Part shown: positions 1 to 6,374 of the stretch, piece after piece
Layout of the letters: every line of letters starts with the position of its first letter
Numbering within the stretch: position 1 is the first letter of the stretch
Assembly (NCBI GenBank): GCA_905214825.1
Contig: CAJMNV010000058.1
Location: 1-11,797 of the forward strand
Origin: an uncultured bacterium
Lineage (GTDB): Bacteria > Bacillota > Clostridia > Lachnospirales > Anaerotignaceae
DNA: 11,797 bases
Direction: 5' to 3'
Position numbers and translations under genes: made by a program
Notes under the pieces: model-generated
What the model saw: the letters and a program-made list of their open reading frames with translations, nothing else
Databases searched by the model: none
Told to the model about the DNA's origin: nothing

Positions 1-974
1 TGGGAACTGCAAACGCTATATATCAGAATATTGATTTTATCGATAGCAATGATCCGGAATATGTATTGATATTATCAGGTGACCATATTTATAAAATGGA
101 TTATTCCAAAATGTTGCGTTTTCATAAAGAAAAAGAAGCAGCAGCAACGATTGCTGTTTTAGAAGTGCCGATGGAAGAAGCAAGCCGTTTTGGTATTATG
201 AATACCAAAGAAGGTGATAAAATTTATGAATTTGAAGAAAAGCCAAAAAATCCCAAAAGCAATCTTGCCTCTATGGGGATTTATATTTTCACATGGAGCA
301 GATTACGGGAAGCGTTGATTGAAGATAACAATATCCACCCTGACAGCGATTTTGGACAACATATCATTCCAAAAATGTTGGAAGAAGGACAAACATTATA
401 TGCATATCGTTTTTCTGGATATTGGAAAGATGTCGGCACGATAGAGTCTTATTGGGAATCCAATATGGAATTGATTAAGGCATTGCCAGAGTTTAATATA
501 TATGAAGATTTCTGGAAAATTTATACCAATAGCGACCATCAACCACCACAATATATTGCACCAACTGCAAAAGTCAAAGAATCTTTGATTACAGATGGTA
601 GTGAGATTTATGGGGAAGTGTATCATTCTGTTTTAGGTCCAAATGTTGTGGTAAAAGAAGGGGCTGTGATACGAGATTCCATTATTATGGGAGGTAGTGT
701 GATTGGTGTCAATACCATGATTGACAGATGTATCATTGATGAAAAAGCAGTGATTGGTGATAATGTGCAAATGGGGGTTGGCGAAAATATACCAAATGAA
801 GTAAAACCAAACATTTACAGCACAGGTATTAGTGTGGTAGGTGGCAGAACACAAGTGCCATCCGATGTTGTGATTGGGAAAAATTGTGTGGTGTATGGCA
901 ATACAGTAAAAGATGATTATCCGAACGGCTGGTTGGAAAGTGGAAAAGTGGTCATTCGGGAGGGGGGATATTGA
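1..974 (+). CDS. glgC: Glucose-1-phosphate adenylyltransferase, catalytic subunit (5' end outside window)
   Basis: ADP-glucose pyrophosphorylase: glucose-1-phosphate plus ATP gives ADP-glucose, the glucosyl donor for bacterial glycogen; cytosolic. The reading frame is already open at base 3 and 323 codons are visible, so the N-terminal nucleotide-binding loop lies upstream. Seen: GTANAIYQN near the window edge, SGDHIYKMDY (the GDH metal/nucleotide region), the sugar-binding FEEKP segment, and GYWKDVGTIESYWESN, which carries the Lys-Asp pair conserved in active subunits. After about codon 180 come isoleucine-rich hexapeptide repeats of a left-handed beta-helix, as in all GlgC proteins. Its TGA stop overlaps the next ATG by one base, so it is coupled to glgD. 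The product is the intact catalytic partner of the GlgC/GlgD pair known from Firmicutes. Family assignment is secure; the start and promoter cannot be seen. Confidence 0.96.
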   Translation, partial: GTANAIYQNIDFIDSNDPEYVLILSGDHIYKMDYSKMLRFHKEKEAAATIAVLEVPMEEASRFGIMNTKEGDKIYEFEEKPKNPKSNLASMGIYIFTWSRLREALIEDNNIHPDSDFGQHIIPKMLEEGQTLYAYRFSGYWKDVGTIESYWESNMELIKALPEFNIYEDFWKIYTNSDHQPPQYIAPTAKVKESLITDGSEIYGEVYHSVLGPNVVVKEGAVIRDSIIMGGSVIGVNTMIDRCIIDEKAVIGDNVQMGVGENIPNEVKPNIYSTGISVVGGRTQVPSDVVIGKNCVVYGNTVKDDYPNGWLESGKVVIREGGY

Positions 975-2092
975 TGAAAGCAATCGGTATTATATTGGCA
1001 GGCGGCAACAATGACGGGCGTTTGGGCGTGTTGACAGAACAAAGAGCATCCGCAGCATTGCCCATAGGTAGTTGCTATCGTGCCATTGATTTTACATTGA
1101 GCAATATGTCAAGCAGTGGCATTGGGAAAGTGGCTGTATTGACACAATATAACTCCCGTTCTTTGCGTGACCACTTAACTTCTTCCAAGTGGTGGGATTT
1201 TGGTAGAAAACAAGGTGGTTTGTTTGTATTCACACCATATACAAGCAGCAAAGGGAGTGACTGGTTTCGTGGAACTGCAGACTCTATTTATCAAAATATG
1301 CCGTATCTTTTGCGTAGCAATGAAGATTATGTTGTGATTACATCGGGAGATTCTGTGTATAAAATGGATTATCGTGAAGTTGTGCGGTATCATGTGGAAA
1401 AAGGGGCAGACATCACTGTGATTTATCAAAATATGGAGAACAAAGATTTAAGACATTTTGGTATTTTGCAAATGGATACGGAAAATCGTTTGCTTGGTTT
1501 TGAAGAAAAACCACAACAAGCACAATCCAGCTGTGCATCATTGGGTGTGTATGTAATTGCCAGAACATTGTTGATTTCTTTGTTGCAAGAGGTTGTGCCA
1601 CAAGGCGGATATAGTTTGGTAAAAGATATTATCATTCCATATAGCCAAAAATTGAAAATATATGGCTATGCATTTGATGGGTATTGGAACACCATTTCCA
1701 CTGGTATTGCAGATTATTTCCAAATCAATATGGATTTTTTGAAAAAAGATGTGCGTGATGTGTTTGTCAATCAATACCCCTATATTGATACAAAACCAAA
1801 AGATGAACCTCCCGCAAAATATAATGCAGGAGCCGATGTGAGAGATAGCATTGTAGGCAGTGGTACAATATTTAATGGAATAGTGGAACATTGTGTGGTG
1901 TTTCGAAAAGTTTATACAGCAGAAAATTCTGTTGTGCGAAACAGCATATTGATGGAAGGTGTGCGTATTGGGAAAAATTGCTTGGTGGAAAATGCCATAT
2001 TGGATAAAGATGTGGAAATTTCCGACGGACAGCAAGTGATTGGAAAATCAGAAAAAGAACCCATTATTTTGAAAAAAGGCACAAAATTATAA
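974..2092 (+). CDS. glgD: GlgD, ADP-glucose pyrophosphorylase regulatory-type subunit
   Basis: A 372-residue GlgC paralogue. In Firmicutes GlgC/GlgD pairs, GlgD is generally poorly active or inactive alone and raises the activity of GlgC. The N-terminal nucleotidyltransferase domain (about 1-245) keeps ILAGG at 8-12, WFRGTADSIYQN at 97-108 and FEEKP at 176-180. Several catalytic positions differ from GlgC: the loop is degenerate (GGNNDGRLGVL), GDH has become GDS (125-127), and the YWKDVGT segment reads YWNTIST (237-243). The C-terminal part (about 285-372) is a hexapeptide beta-helix and is shorter than a full GlgC. Start: the ATG at 974 overlaps the glgC TGA and has a purine-rich GGGAGGGGGG site at 958-967; an in-frame TTG at 971 is less likely. 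A terminator follows. Confidence in GlgD identity is high; its non-catalytic role is inferred from the altered residues. Confidence 0.95.
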   Translation: MKAIGIILAGGNNDGRLGVLTEQRASAALPIGSCYRAIDFTLSNMSSSGIGKVAVLTQYNSRSLRDHLTSSKWWDFGRKQGGLFVFTPYTSSKGSDWFRGTADSIYQNMPYLLRSNEDYVVITSGDSVYKMDYREVVRYHVEKGADITVIYQNMENKDLRHFGILQMDTENRLLGFEEKPQQAQSSCASLGVYVIARTLLISLLQEVVPQGGYSLVKDIIIPYSQKLKIYGYAFDGYWNTISTGIADYFQINMDFLKKDVRDVFVNQYPYIDTKPKDEPPAKYNAGADVRDSIVGSGTIFNGIVEHCVVFRKVYTAENSVVRNSILMEGVRIGKNCLVENAILDKDVEISDGQQVIGKSEKEPIILKKGTKL

Positions 2093-2101
2093 TCATATCA
2101 A

Positions 2102-2152
2102 AACGGCAATGGATTTTGGTTTTTGATACCTTGAAGCATTGCCGTTATTTTT
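2102..2152 (+). terminator. Probable intrinsic terminator after glgD
   Basis: A perfect 9-bp inverted repeat, AACGGCAAT (2102-2110) and ATTGCCGTT (2138-2146), begins ten bases after the glgD stop and runs into a short T-rich stretch (to 2152). The 27-nt loop is large for a terminator, though a small inner pairing (GGT 2118-2120 with ACC 2128-2130) could compact it. It probably ends the glgC-glgD transcript, with some read-through possible. Confidence 0.65.
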
Positions 2153-2169
2153 GTATAAAAGTTTTCGTT

Positions 2170-2200
2170 TTGTCCGAAGCATAGGGATTTTGTATACAAT
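2170..2200 (+). promoter_or_regulatory. Candidate promoter for glmU
   Basis: TTGTCC (2170-2175) lies 17 bases before TATACA (2193-2198); the same stretch read as TACAAT (2195-2200) gives a 19-base spacer. Each element matches the sigma-A consensus in about four of six places, so this is only a plausible candidate. It sits after the glgD terminator and about 100 bases before glmU. The leader that would follow carries two small inverted repeats: TTGCA-N7-TGCAA (2220-2236) and GTTTG-N5-CAAAC (2256-2270). Confidence 0.35.
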
Positions 2201-2286
2201 ATTTTGTGAAAACGGCATATTGCAATTTTTATGCAAAAATGAGAAAATAAAAAAAGTTTGAAAAGCAAACGTATAGGATATTACAG

Positions 2287-2293
2287 AAAGGAG
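2287..2293 (+). promoter_or_regulatory. Ribosome binding site fixing the glmU start
   Basis: AAAGGAG lies six bases before the ATG at 2300. The in-frame TTG at 2258 has no such site, so translation should start at 2300. Confidence 0.85.
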
Positions 2294-2299
2294 CAGCAT

Positions 2300-3676
2300 A
2301 TGGAACAACTCAAAGCGATTGTACTGGCGGCAGGAGAAGGTACACGTATGAAGTCGAAAAAGTCAAAAGTATTGCATGAGATATTGCAAAAACCAATGGT
2401 TGGTTATGTCATAGATACCGCAAAGGCGTGTGGCGCAGAACAAACTTGTGTGATTATCGGACACCAAGGAGAACAGGTAGAAGCAAAAATTTCACAAGAG
2501 GGTGTTTGCTTTGCTTGGCAAACAGAGCGCAAAGGCACAGGGCATGCTGTGAAAATGGCAGGGGATTTTATTGAGGATAACAAAGATATTTTGATATTAT
2601 ATGGCGATACACCACTTGTGACAGCAGATACGCTCAAAGAAGTGATTGCATATCACAAAACACAGAAAAATAGTGTGACAGTGGTTTCTGCTATGGTGGA
2701 TAATCCAACAGGATATGGTAGAATTATCCGCAATGCCACAGGCGATTTTGTTAAGAGTGTGGAACAAAAAGATGCAAATGCCACAGAAAAAGCAGTCAAA
2801 GAAATCAATACAGGGATTTATGTATTTTGCGGTGCAGATTTGAAACAGGCTTTGGGTAAGCTGAACAATGACAATGCACAAGGAGAATACTATTTACCAG
2901 ATTGTTTGGAAATACTGCTTGCAGATGGTAAAAATGTTGGTGCATATATGGCGGCAGATGAAAAAGAATTTTTTGGTGTGAATTCTCGTGTGCAACTGGC
3001 AGAGGCAACCAAAATTATGCAAATGCGTATCAATCAAGCATATATGGAAAACGGTGTCACAATGGTAGACCCTGCACATACTTATATTGGTTGTGATGTC
3101 AAAATTGGAAAAGATACGATATTGTTGCCTGGTTGTGTGCTAGAGGGGCATACTGTGATTGGAGAAGATTGTGAAATTGGTCCGAATTCCAGATTGACAG
3201 ATATGGTGTTGGGCGATGGCGTGAAATTCCAAAGTTCTACGGGATTGGAGTCTTCCATTGGCAATGATACCACTGTGGGACCTTTTGCTTATATTCGTCC
3301 AAATTGTCATATTGGTAATCATGTGAAAGTGGGCGATTTTGTGGAAGTGAAAAATTCCAATATTGGTGATGGTACAAAAATTCCACACTTGTCTTATGTG
3401 GGAGATACCGATGCAGGCGAAAAAATCAATTTTGGCTGTGGCAGTATTATGGTAAATTATGATGGCGAGAAAAAACACAGAACTGTGATTGGTGATGGTG
3501 TGTTTGTGGGTTGTAATGTAAACTTGGTGGCACCTGTTTGTGTGGAAAAAAATGCATATATTGCTGCAGGTTCTACCATTACAAAAGATGTGCCAGAAGA
3601 TGTTTTGGCAGTGGCAAGAGAAAGACAAACCATTATCACAGGCTGGAAATCAAAAAGAAATCCAAAGAAATCATAA
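2300..3676 (+). CDS. glmU: Bifunctional GlmU: N-acetylglucosamine-1-phosphate uridyltransferase / glucosamine-1-phosphate acetyltransferase
   Basis: Catalyses the last two steps to UDP-GlcNAc: acetylation of glucosamine-1-phosphate by acetyl-CoA (C-terminal domain), then uridylyl transfer (N-terminal domain). The product feeds peptidoglycan and wall polymer synthesis; cytosolic trimer. Length is 458 residues, normal for the family. The N-terminal domain shows LAAGEGTRMKS at 9-19 (nucleotide loop), QTERKGTGHA at 74-83, YGDTP with Asp103, GYGRIIR at 138-144 and EINTGIYVF at 168-176. The C-terminal beta-helix (about 252-445) contains IPHLSYVGD with the family's catalytic His (His363), NYDGEKKHRT and AAGSTITKDVP. 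One oddity: the usual Pro before KVLH is Ser22 (KKSKVLH). The start is set by AAAGGAG at 2287-2293. There is no clear terminator before prs, 120 bp downstream, so they are probably co-transcribed, as is common in Firmicutes. Confidence 0.97.
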   Translation: MEQLKAIVLAAGEGTRMKSKKSKVLHEILQKPMVGYVIDTAKACGAEQTCVIIGHQGEQVEAKISQEGVCFAWQTERKGTGHAVKMAGDFIEDNKDILILYGDTPLVTADTLKEVIAYHKTQKNSVTVVSAMVDNPTGYGRIIRNATGDFVKSVEQKDANATEKAVKEINTGIYVFCGADLKQALGKLNNDNAQGEYYLPDCLEILLADGKNVGAYMAADEKEFFGVNSRVQLAEATKIMQMRINQAYMENGVTMVDPAHTYIGCDVKIGKDTILLPGCVLEGHTVIGEDCEIGPNSRLTDMVLGDGVKFQSSTGLESSIGNDTTVGPFAYIRPNCHIGNHVKVGDFVEVKNSNIGDGTKIPHLSYVGDTDAGEKINFGCGSIMVNYDGEKKHRTVIGDGVFVGCNVNLVAPVCVEKNAYIAAGSTITKDVPEDVLAVARERQTIITGWKSKRNPKKS

Positions 3677-3692
3677 AATCTGTCGATTTGTG

Positions 3693-3721
3693 TTGAAATA
3701 TTGTCAACTTCGGTGTAACAT
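3693..3721 (+). promoter_or_regulatory. Candidate internal promoter for prs
   Basis: TTGAAA (3693-3698), a 17-base spacer, then TAACAT (3716-3721): five and four of six matches to the sigma-A consensus. The -35 is overlapped by a short inverted repeat, GTTGA-N7-TCAAC (3692-3708), which could be an operator or chance. If used, the transcript would start near 3728 and the tandem repeat at 3733-3760 would lie at the beginning of the prs leader. The match is moderate, and prs may also be served from the glmU promoter. Confidence 0.4.
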
Positions 3722-3732
3722 AGAAGCATAGC

Positions 3733-3760
3733 AAATGCTATCAAATAAATGCTATCAAAT
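3733..3760 (+). repeat. Perfect 14-bp tandem duplication upstream of prs
   Basis: AAATGCTATCAAAT occurs twice, head to tail, with no mismatch (3733-3746 and 3747-3760). The first copy overlaps a small palindrome, TAGCA-AA-TGCTA (3729-3740). The block ends 36 bases before the prs start and 23 bases before its AGGGGG ribosome binding site. It does not match the Bacillus PurBox as I know it. It could be a recent slippage duplication or a paired binding site. Confidence 0.9.
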
Positions 3761-3796
3761 TAAATACAATCAAGAGAAAATGTAGGGGGATACAAC

Positions 3797-4756
3797 ATGA
3801 TTTATTCAACTGGTAAAAATATCAAAGTTTTTGCCTGTAATTCCAATCGTGCATTGGCACAATCTATTGCAAACAAAATGGGTTTGACATTGGGCGATGC
3901 GGAAGTACAAAAATTTAGTGACGGCGAAATTTCCGTAAAAATCAATGAAACCATTCGTGGTGCAGATGTTTTTATCATTCAATCCACATCTTATCCTGTG
4001 AATGATAACCTGATGGAATTGTTGATTATGATTGATGCCATGAAACGTGCGTCAGCGGGCAGAATTACTGCTGTAATACCATACTATGGTTATGCAAGAC
4101 AGGACAGAAAAGCAAGAGCAAGAGACCCCATCAGTGCAAAATTGGTTGCAAATATATTGACCAGTGCAGGTGCAAACCGTGTGTTGACAATGGATTTGCA
4201 TTGTGCACAAATTCAAGGCTTTTTTGATATTCCTGTGGATAATTTGGTTGGCAGCCCTCTGTTGACAAATTTCTATGAACAAAAATATGGTGATGACTTG
4301 CAAAATTTTGTTGCAGTTTCTCCTGACTTGGGTAGTGTAACCAGAACAAGAGCATTTGCAGAAAAATTGAACATTCCTTTGGCAATCATTGTCAAACGTA
4401 GACCAAAAGCAAATGTGAGCGAAATCATGAACATCATTGGTGATGTAAAAGGGAAAAAAGTTATTTTGATTGATGATATGATTGATACTGCTGGTACGAT
4501 TACAAATGCGGCAAATGCACTCAAAGAAAGAGGAGCAATCGAAGTAGATGCTTGCTGTACCCATGCAGTATTGAGTGGTCCTGCAATCAAACGTATCGAA
4601 GATTCTGCAATCACAGAATTATTGATATTGGATACCATTGCATTGCCAGAAGAAAAACAAATCAGCAAAATTACAACCGTTTCTGTGGACGAATTGTTTG
4701 CAAATGCAATCAAATTTATACACGAAGGGGCTTCCATTTCTCAATTATTTGAATAA
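3797..4756 (+). CDS. prs: Ribose-phosphate pyrophosphokinase (PRPP synthetase)
   Basis: Transfers pyrophosphate from ATP to ribose-5-phosphate, giving PRPP for purine, pyrimidine, histidine, tryptophan and NAD synthesis; cytosolic, class I type. The 319 residues are close to the Bacillus enzyme. Seen in order: FSDGEISVKINETIRG at 40-55, IPYYGYARQDRKARARDP at 94-111 (ATP site), the family signature around MDLHCAQIQGFFDIPVD at 132-148 with the metal-ligand His135, KRRPKANVSE at 200-209 (flexible catalytic loop), and ILIDDMIDTAGTITNAA at 223-239 (PRPP/ribose-5-phosphate loop, Asp226, Asp227, Asp230). AGGGGG at 3784-3789 lies seven bases before the ATG. It follows glmU in the same orientation and is closed by a strong terminator at 4802-4840. 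Nothing is missing or truncated. Confidence 0.97.
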   Translation: MIYSTGKNIKVFACNSNRALAQSIANKMGLTLGDAEVQKFSDGEISVKINETIRGADVFIIQSTSYPVNDNLMELLIMIDAMKRASAGRITAVIPYYGYARQDRKARARDPISAKLVANILTSAGANRVLTMDLHCAQIQGFFDIPVDNLVGSPLLTNFYEQKYGDDLQNFVAVSPDLGSVTRTRAFAEKLNIPLAIIVKRRPKANVSEIMNIIGDVKGKKVILIDDMIDTAGTITNAANALKERGAIEVDACCTHAVLSGPAIKRIEDSAITELLILDTIALPEEKQISKITTVSVDELFANAIKFIHEGASISQLFE

Positions 4757-4760
4757 AAAA

Positions 4761-4785
4761 GAACTGCTTTTTGATACAGCAGATT
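4761..4785 (+). other. Short hairpin just after the prs stop
   Basis: CTGCT (4764-4768) pairs with AGCAG (4778-4782), and flanking GAA/TTC extends the stem around one bulged A. No T-run follows directly, so it is not a terminator on its own; it could protect the transcript's 3' end or be incidental. Confidence 0.35.
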
Positions 4786-4801
4786 CATAAAAAACAATGA
4801 T

Positions 4802-4840
4802 AGGAGAATTCTTTCAAAATGAGAGAATTCTCCTGTTTTT
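4802..4840 (+). terminator. Strong intrinsic terminator after prs
   Basis: AGGAGAATTCT (4802-4812) pairs perfectly with AGAATTCTCCT (4824-4834). The stem extends inward through one G-T wobble to 14 bp with a 5-nt loop (4816-4820). A T-rich tail follows from 4836 and continues to about 4856. It separates glmU-prs from the lactate dehydrogenase unit. Confidence 0.93.
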
Positions 4841-5098
4841 TATTGTTTTGTTTTTTAAAATTTTTTTGTCATAATACATATCAAAAAGAATATGCTTGTT
4901 TATATGGCAGTTTTGTATGATGTAAATACAAAAAATGCATTACAAACAATTTTTTGTCACCAAAAACGGTTTGTGTGAAAAAAGTATGTATAAAAAAATA
5001 CACAAAAAAAATAGTATTTTTATGGTAAAAAACATGGTATTTTTTGTATACACAAGGAAAAAATATGTAGCAAAATTAATAATTTATAGAAAAGTATG
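4841..5098 (+). other. AT-rich non-coding spacer upstream of the lactate dehydrogenase promoter
   Basis: No credible gene. The stretch is extremely AT-rich, with A-tracts and T-tracts. It holds small symmetrical elements: TGTAT-N6-ATACA (4987-5002), the palindrome TGTATACA (5045-5052) and a 10-bp direct repeat, TTTTTTGTCA (4862-4871 and 4950-4959). The A-tract-rich DNA directly upstream of a strong promoter could act as an UP-type or bent element. A 28-codon frame starting at 4892 has no ribosome binding site. Confidence 0.5.
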
Positions 5099-5127
5099 TT
5101 GACAAAATAGGTGAAATGAATTATATT
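5099..5127 (+). promoter_or_regulatory. Near-consensus sigma-A promoter of the D-lactate dehydrogenase gene
   Basis: A perfect -35 TTGACA (5099-5104), a 17-base spacer and -10 TATATT (5122-5127, five of six). Transcription should start near 5134, leaving a leader of about 105 nt. With the AT-rich DNA upstream this should be one of the strongest promoters in the window. Confidence 0.9.
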
Positions 5128-5143
5128 GTTAAAAGTAAGACAA
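5126..5143 (+). promoter_or_regulatory. Candidate Rex (redox-sensing repressor) operator
   Basis: TTGTTAAAAGTAAGACAA compares with the Firmicutes Rex consensus TTGTTAA-N4-TTAACAA. The left half matches seven of seven, the right half four of seven including the ACAA core, and the total length of 18 bp is exactly right. It overlaps the last two bases of the -10 element and the likely start site, where a bound repressor would block transcription. Rex represses fermentation genes, often including ldh, until NADH rises. This is inferred from motif and position; no rex gene is in the window. Confidence 0.55.
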
Positions 5144-5182
5144 AGAGATGTGGCAATATTTTCTATATTATCACGGTTGTCT
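5138..5182 (+). other. Potential stem-loop in the lactate dehydrogenase leader
   Basis: An outer stem, AGACAA (5138-5143) with TTGTCT (5177-5182), encloses an inner stem, 5150-5159 with 5165-5174, of ten positions with one C-A mismatch, one G-T wobble and a 5-nt loop. A palindrome, AAACTAGTTT (5183-5192), follows directly. No T-run is present, so this is not a terminator; it could stabilise the 5' end of an abundant mRNA or regulate it. It is AT-rich, and the folding has not been computed. Confidence 0.45.
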
Positions 5183-5238
5183 AAACTAGTTTGCTATCTA
5201 TTTTCTACTATAATCAATTATTTTAGGAGGACTTTGAA

Positions 5239-6219
5239 ATGAAAATTGCATTTTTTGACACAAAATCTTACTGGGAAAGCTCTTTTGCTCCCATGGCAAA
5301 AGAATATGGTTATGAAATCACATTCTTCAAAGAAAGATTGACACCTGCAACTGCACATTTGGCAAAAGGTCATGATGCAACTTGCTCTTTTGTAAATGAT
5401 GAAGTTCCCGCAGAAGTGATTCGTGAATTGAAAGATTTGGGTATTAAAGTATTGTTGCTGCGTTGTGCAGGTTTCGACAGTGTAGATTTGGCTGTTGCAA
5501 AAGAATGCGGTCTGCCTGTTTTGAGAGTACCTGGTTATTCTCCTGAATCCGTAGCTGAACATGGTATCGCTTTGTTGATGGCTGTAAACAGAAAAACACA
5601 TCTGTCTTATGAAAGAACAACAAAATTCAACTTTGATATTGCAGGCTTGGATGGTATTGCATTGGTTGGCAGAACAGCTGGGGTTATTGGTACTGGTAAA
5701 ATCGGTCAATGCATGATTAACAACCTGAAAGGTTTCGGCATGAACATCGTTGCATATGATGCATTCCCTAACCCTAATTTGGACGTAGAATATGTAAGTT
5801 TGGATGAATTGTATGCTCGTTCCGATGTGATTTCTATCCATTGCCCTCTGATGCCTGAAACAAGACATATGATTAACAAAGAAGCAATCGCAAAAATGAA
5901 AGATGGCGTTATCTTTGTAAACGTTGCACGTGGTGGTTTGGTTGATTCCGCAGCATTGGCAGATGCAATCGAAGCTGGTAAATTCCGTGGCGTTGGTATG
6001 GACGTTTGTGAAAAAGAACATGAATATTTCTTCGAAGACAGAAGCGATATTGTAGATAAAGACCCTACATTGATGAGACTGTTGAACAGCGACAAAGTTG
6101 TTATCTCTGGTCACCAAGCATTCTTGACAGAAGAAGCATTGAATGCAATGGCACAAGTAACTTTGGACAATGCAAAAGCATTCTTGGCTGGTGCAGAATT
6201 GGTAAACGAAGTAAAATAA
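5239..6219 (+). CDS. ldhA: D-lactate dehydrogenase (D-2-hydroxyacid dehydrogenase family)
   Basis: NADH-dependent reduction of pyruvate to D-lactate, a fermentative sink for electrons; cytosolic. The 326 residues resemble E. coli LdhA along their length: LRCAGFDSVDL at 74-84, VPGYSPESVAEH at 97-108, the NAD-binding GVIGTGKIG at 148-156, ISIHCPLMPET at 199-208, NVARGGL at 228-234 with catalytic Arg231, GMDVCEKE at 253-260 with Glu258, FFEDRSD at 264-270, and GHQAFLTEEA at 291-300 with catalytic His292. AGGAGG at 5225-5230 lies eight bases before the ATG. The gene stands alone between two strong terminators. Phe is TTC in 11 of 17 codons and Asn is AAC in 10 of 14; in neighbouring pth the counts are 0 of 11 and 2 of 13. 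This suggests high expression or a separate origin. Other 2-hydroxyacid substrates (2-oxoisocaproate, phenylpyruvate) cannot be excluded from sequence. Confidence 0.88.
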   Translation: MKIAFFDTKSYWESSFAPMAKEYGYEITFFKERLTPATAHLAKGHDATCSFVNDEVPAEVIRELKDLGIKVLLLRCAGFDSVDLAVAKECGLPVLRVPGYSPESVAEHGIALLMAVNRKTHLSYERTTKFNFDIAGLDGIALVGRTAGVIGTGKIGQCMINNLKGFGMNIVAYDAFPNPNLDVEYVSLDELYARSDVISIHCPLMPETRHMINKEAIAKMKDGVIFVNVARGGLVDSAALADAIEAGKFRGVGMDVCEKEHEYFFEDRSDIVDKDPTLMRLLNSDKVVISGHQAFLTEEALNAMAQVTLDNAKAFLAGAELVNEVK

Positions 6220-6234
6220 TTTCATACATAATGG

Positions 6235-6276
6235 ATAAAAGGCTTTTTGCTTAGGCAAAAAGTCTTTTATTTTTTG
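6235..6276 (+). terminator. Strong intrinsic terminator after the lactate dehydrogenase gene
   Basis: The arms at 6237-6250 and 6255-6268 pair over 14 bp with one G-T wobble and a TTAG tetraloop (6251-6254); two further A-T pairs extend the stem to 6235/6270. A T-run follows (6270-6275). It isolates the gene from pth. Confidence 0.93.
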
Positions 6277-6319
6277 CCAGAAAATGTAAAATATCGTGTA
6301 TTTTATAGAATATGTTGTT

Positions 6320-6348
6320 TTGACGATGTTACCGAAGTGTGATATACT
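6320..6348 (+). promoter_or_regulatory. Extended -10 promoter of pth-mfd
   Basis: TTGACG (6320-6325), a 17-base spacer and TATACT (6343-6348), each five of six, with TGA directly before the -10 (TG at 6340-6341) making an extended -10. The start site should be near 6355, giving a leader of about 80 nt before pth. Confidence 0.88.
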
Positions 6349-6374
6349 TTTGCAAAAGAATAAAATAATGAATA

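Noticed and set aside
2207..2220. Possible CcpA cre site upstream of glmU (TGAAAACGGCATAT)
   Set aside because: Only the left half fits the TGWAANCGNTNWCA consensus; the right half has three mismatches.
2258..2299. Longer GlmU from an in-frame TTG
   Set aside because: No ribosome binding site precedes it, the extra residues are not part of the family, and the ATG at 2300 has an ideal AAAGGAG.
3733..3760. Start of a CRISPR array
   Set aside because: There are only two 14-bp units, directly adjacent without spacers, and no cas genes.
4866..4896. Second promoter (TTGTCA with TATGCT) in the spacer after prs
   Set aside because: The spacing is 19 bases with a poor -10, it overlaps the T-rich tail region of the terminator, and there is no gene to serve.
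4892..4978. 28-codon open frame in the prs-lactate dehydrogenase gap
   Set aside because: It has no ribosome binding site or nearby promoter and no distinctive composition; expected by chance.
5209..5214. Perfect TATAAT just before the lactate dehydrogenase ribosome binding site
   Set aside because: No -35 lies at a workable distance and the start site would fall almost on the ribosome binding site; the promoter at 5099-5127 is far better.
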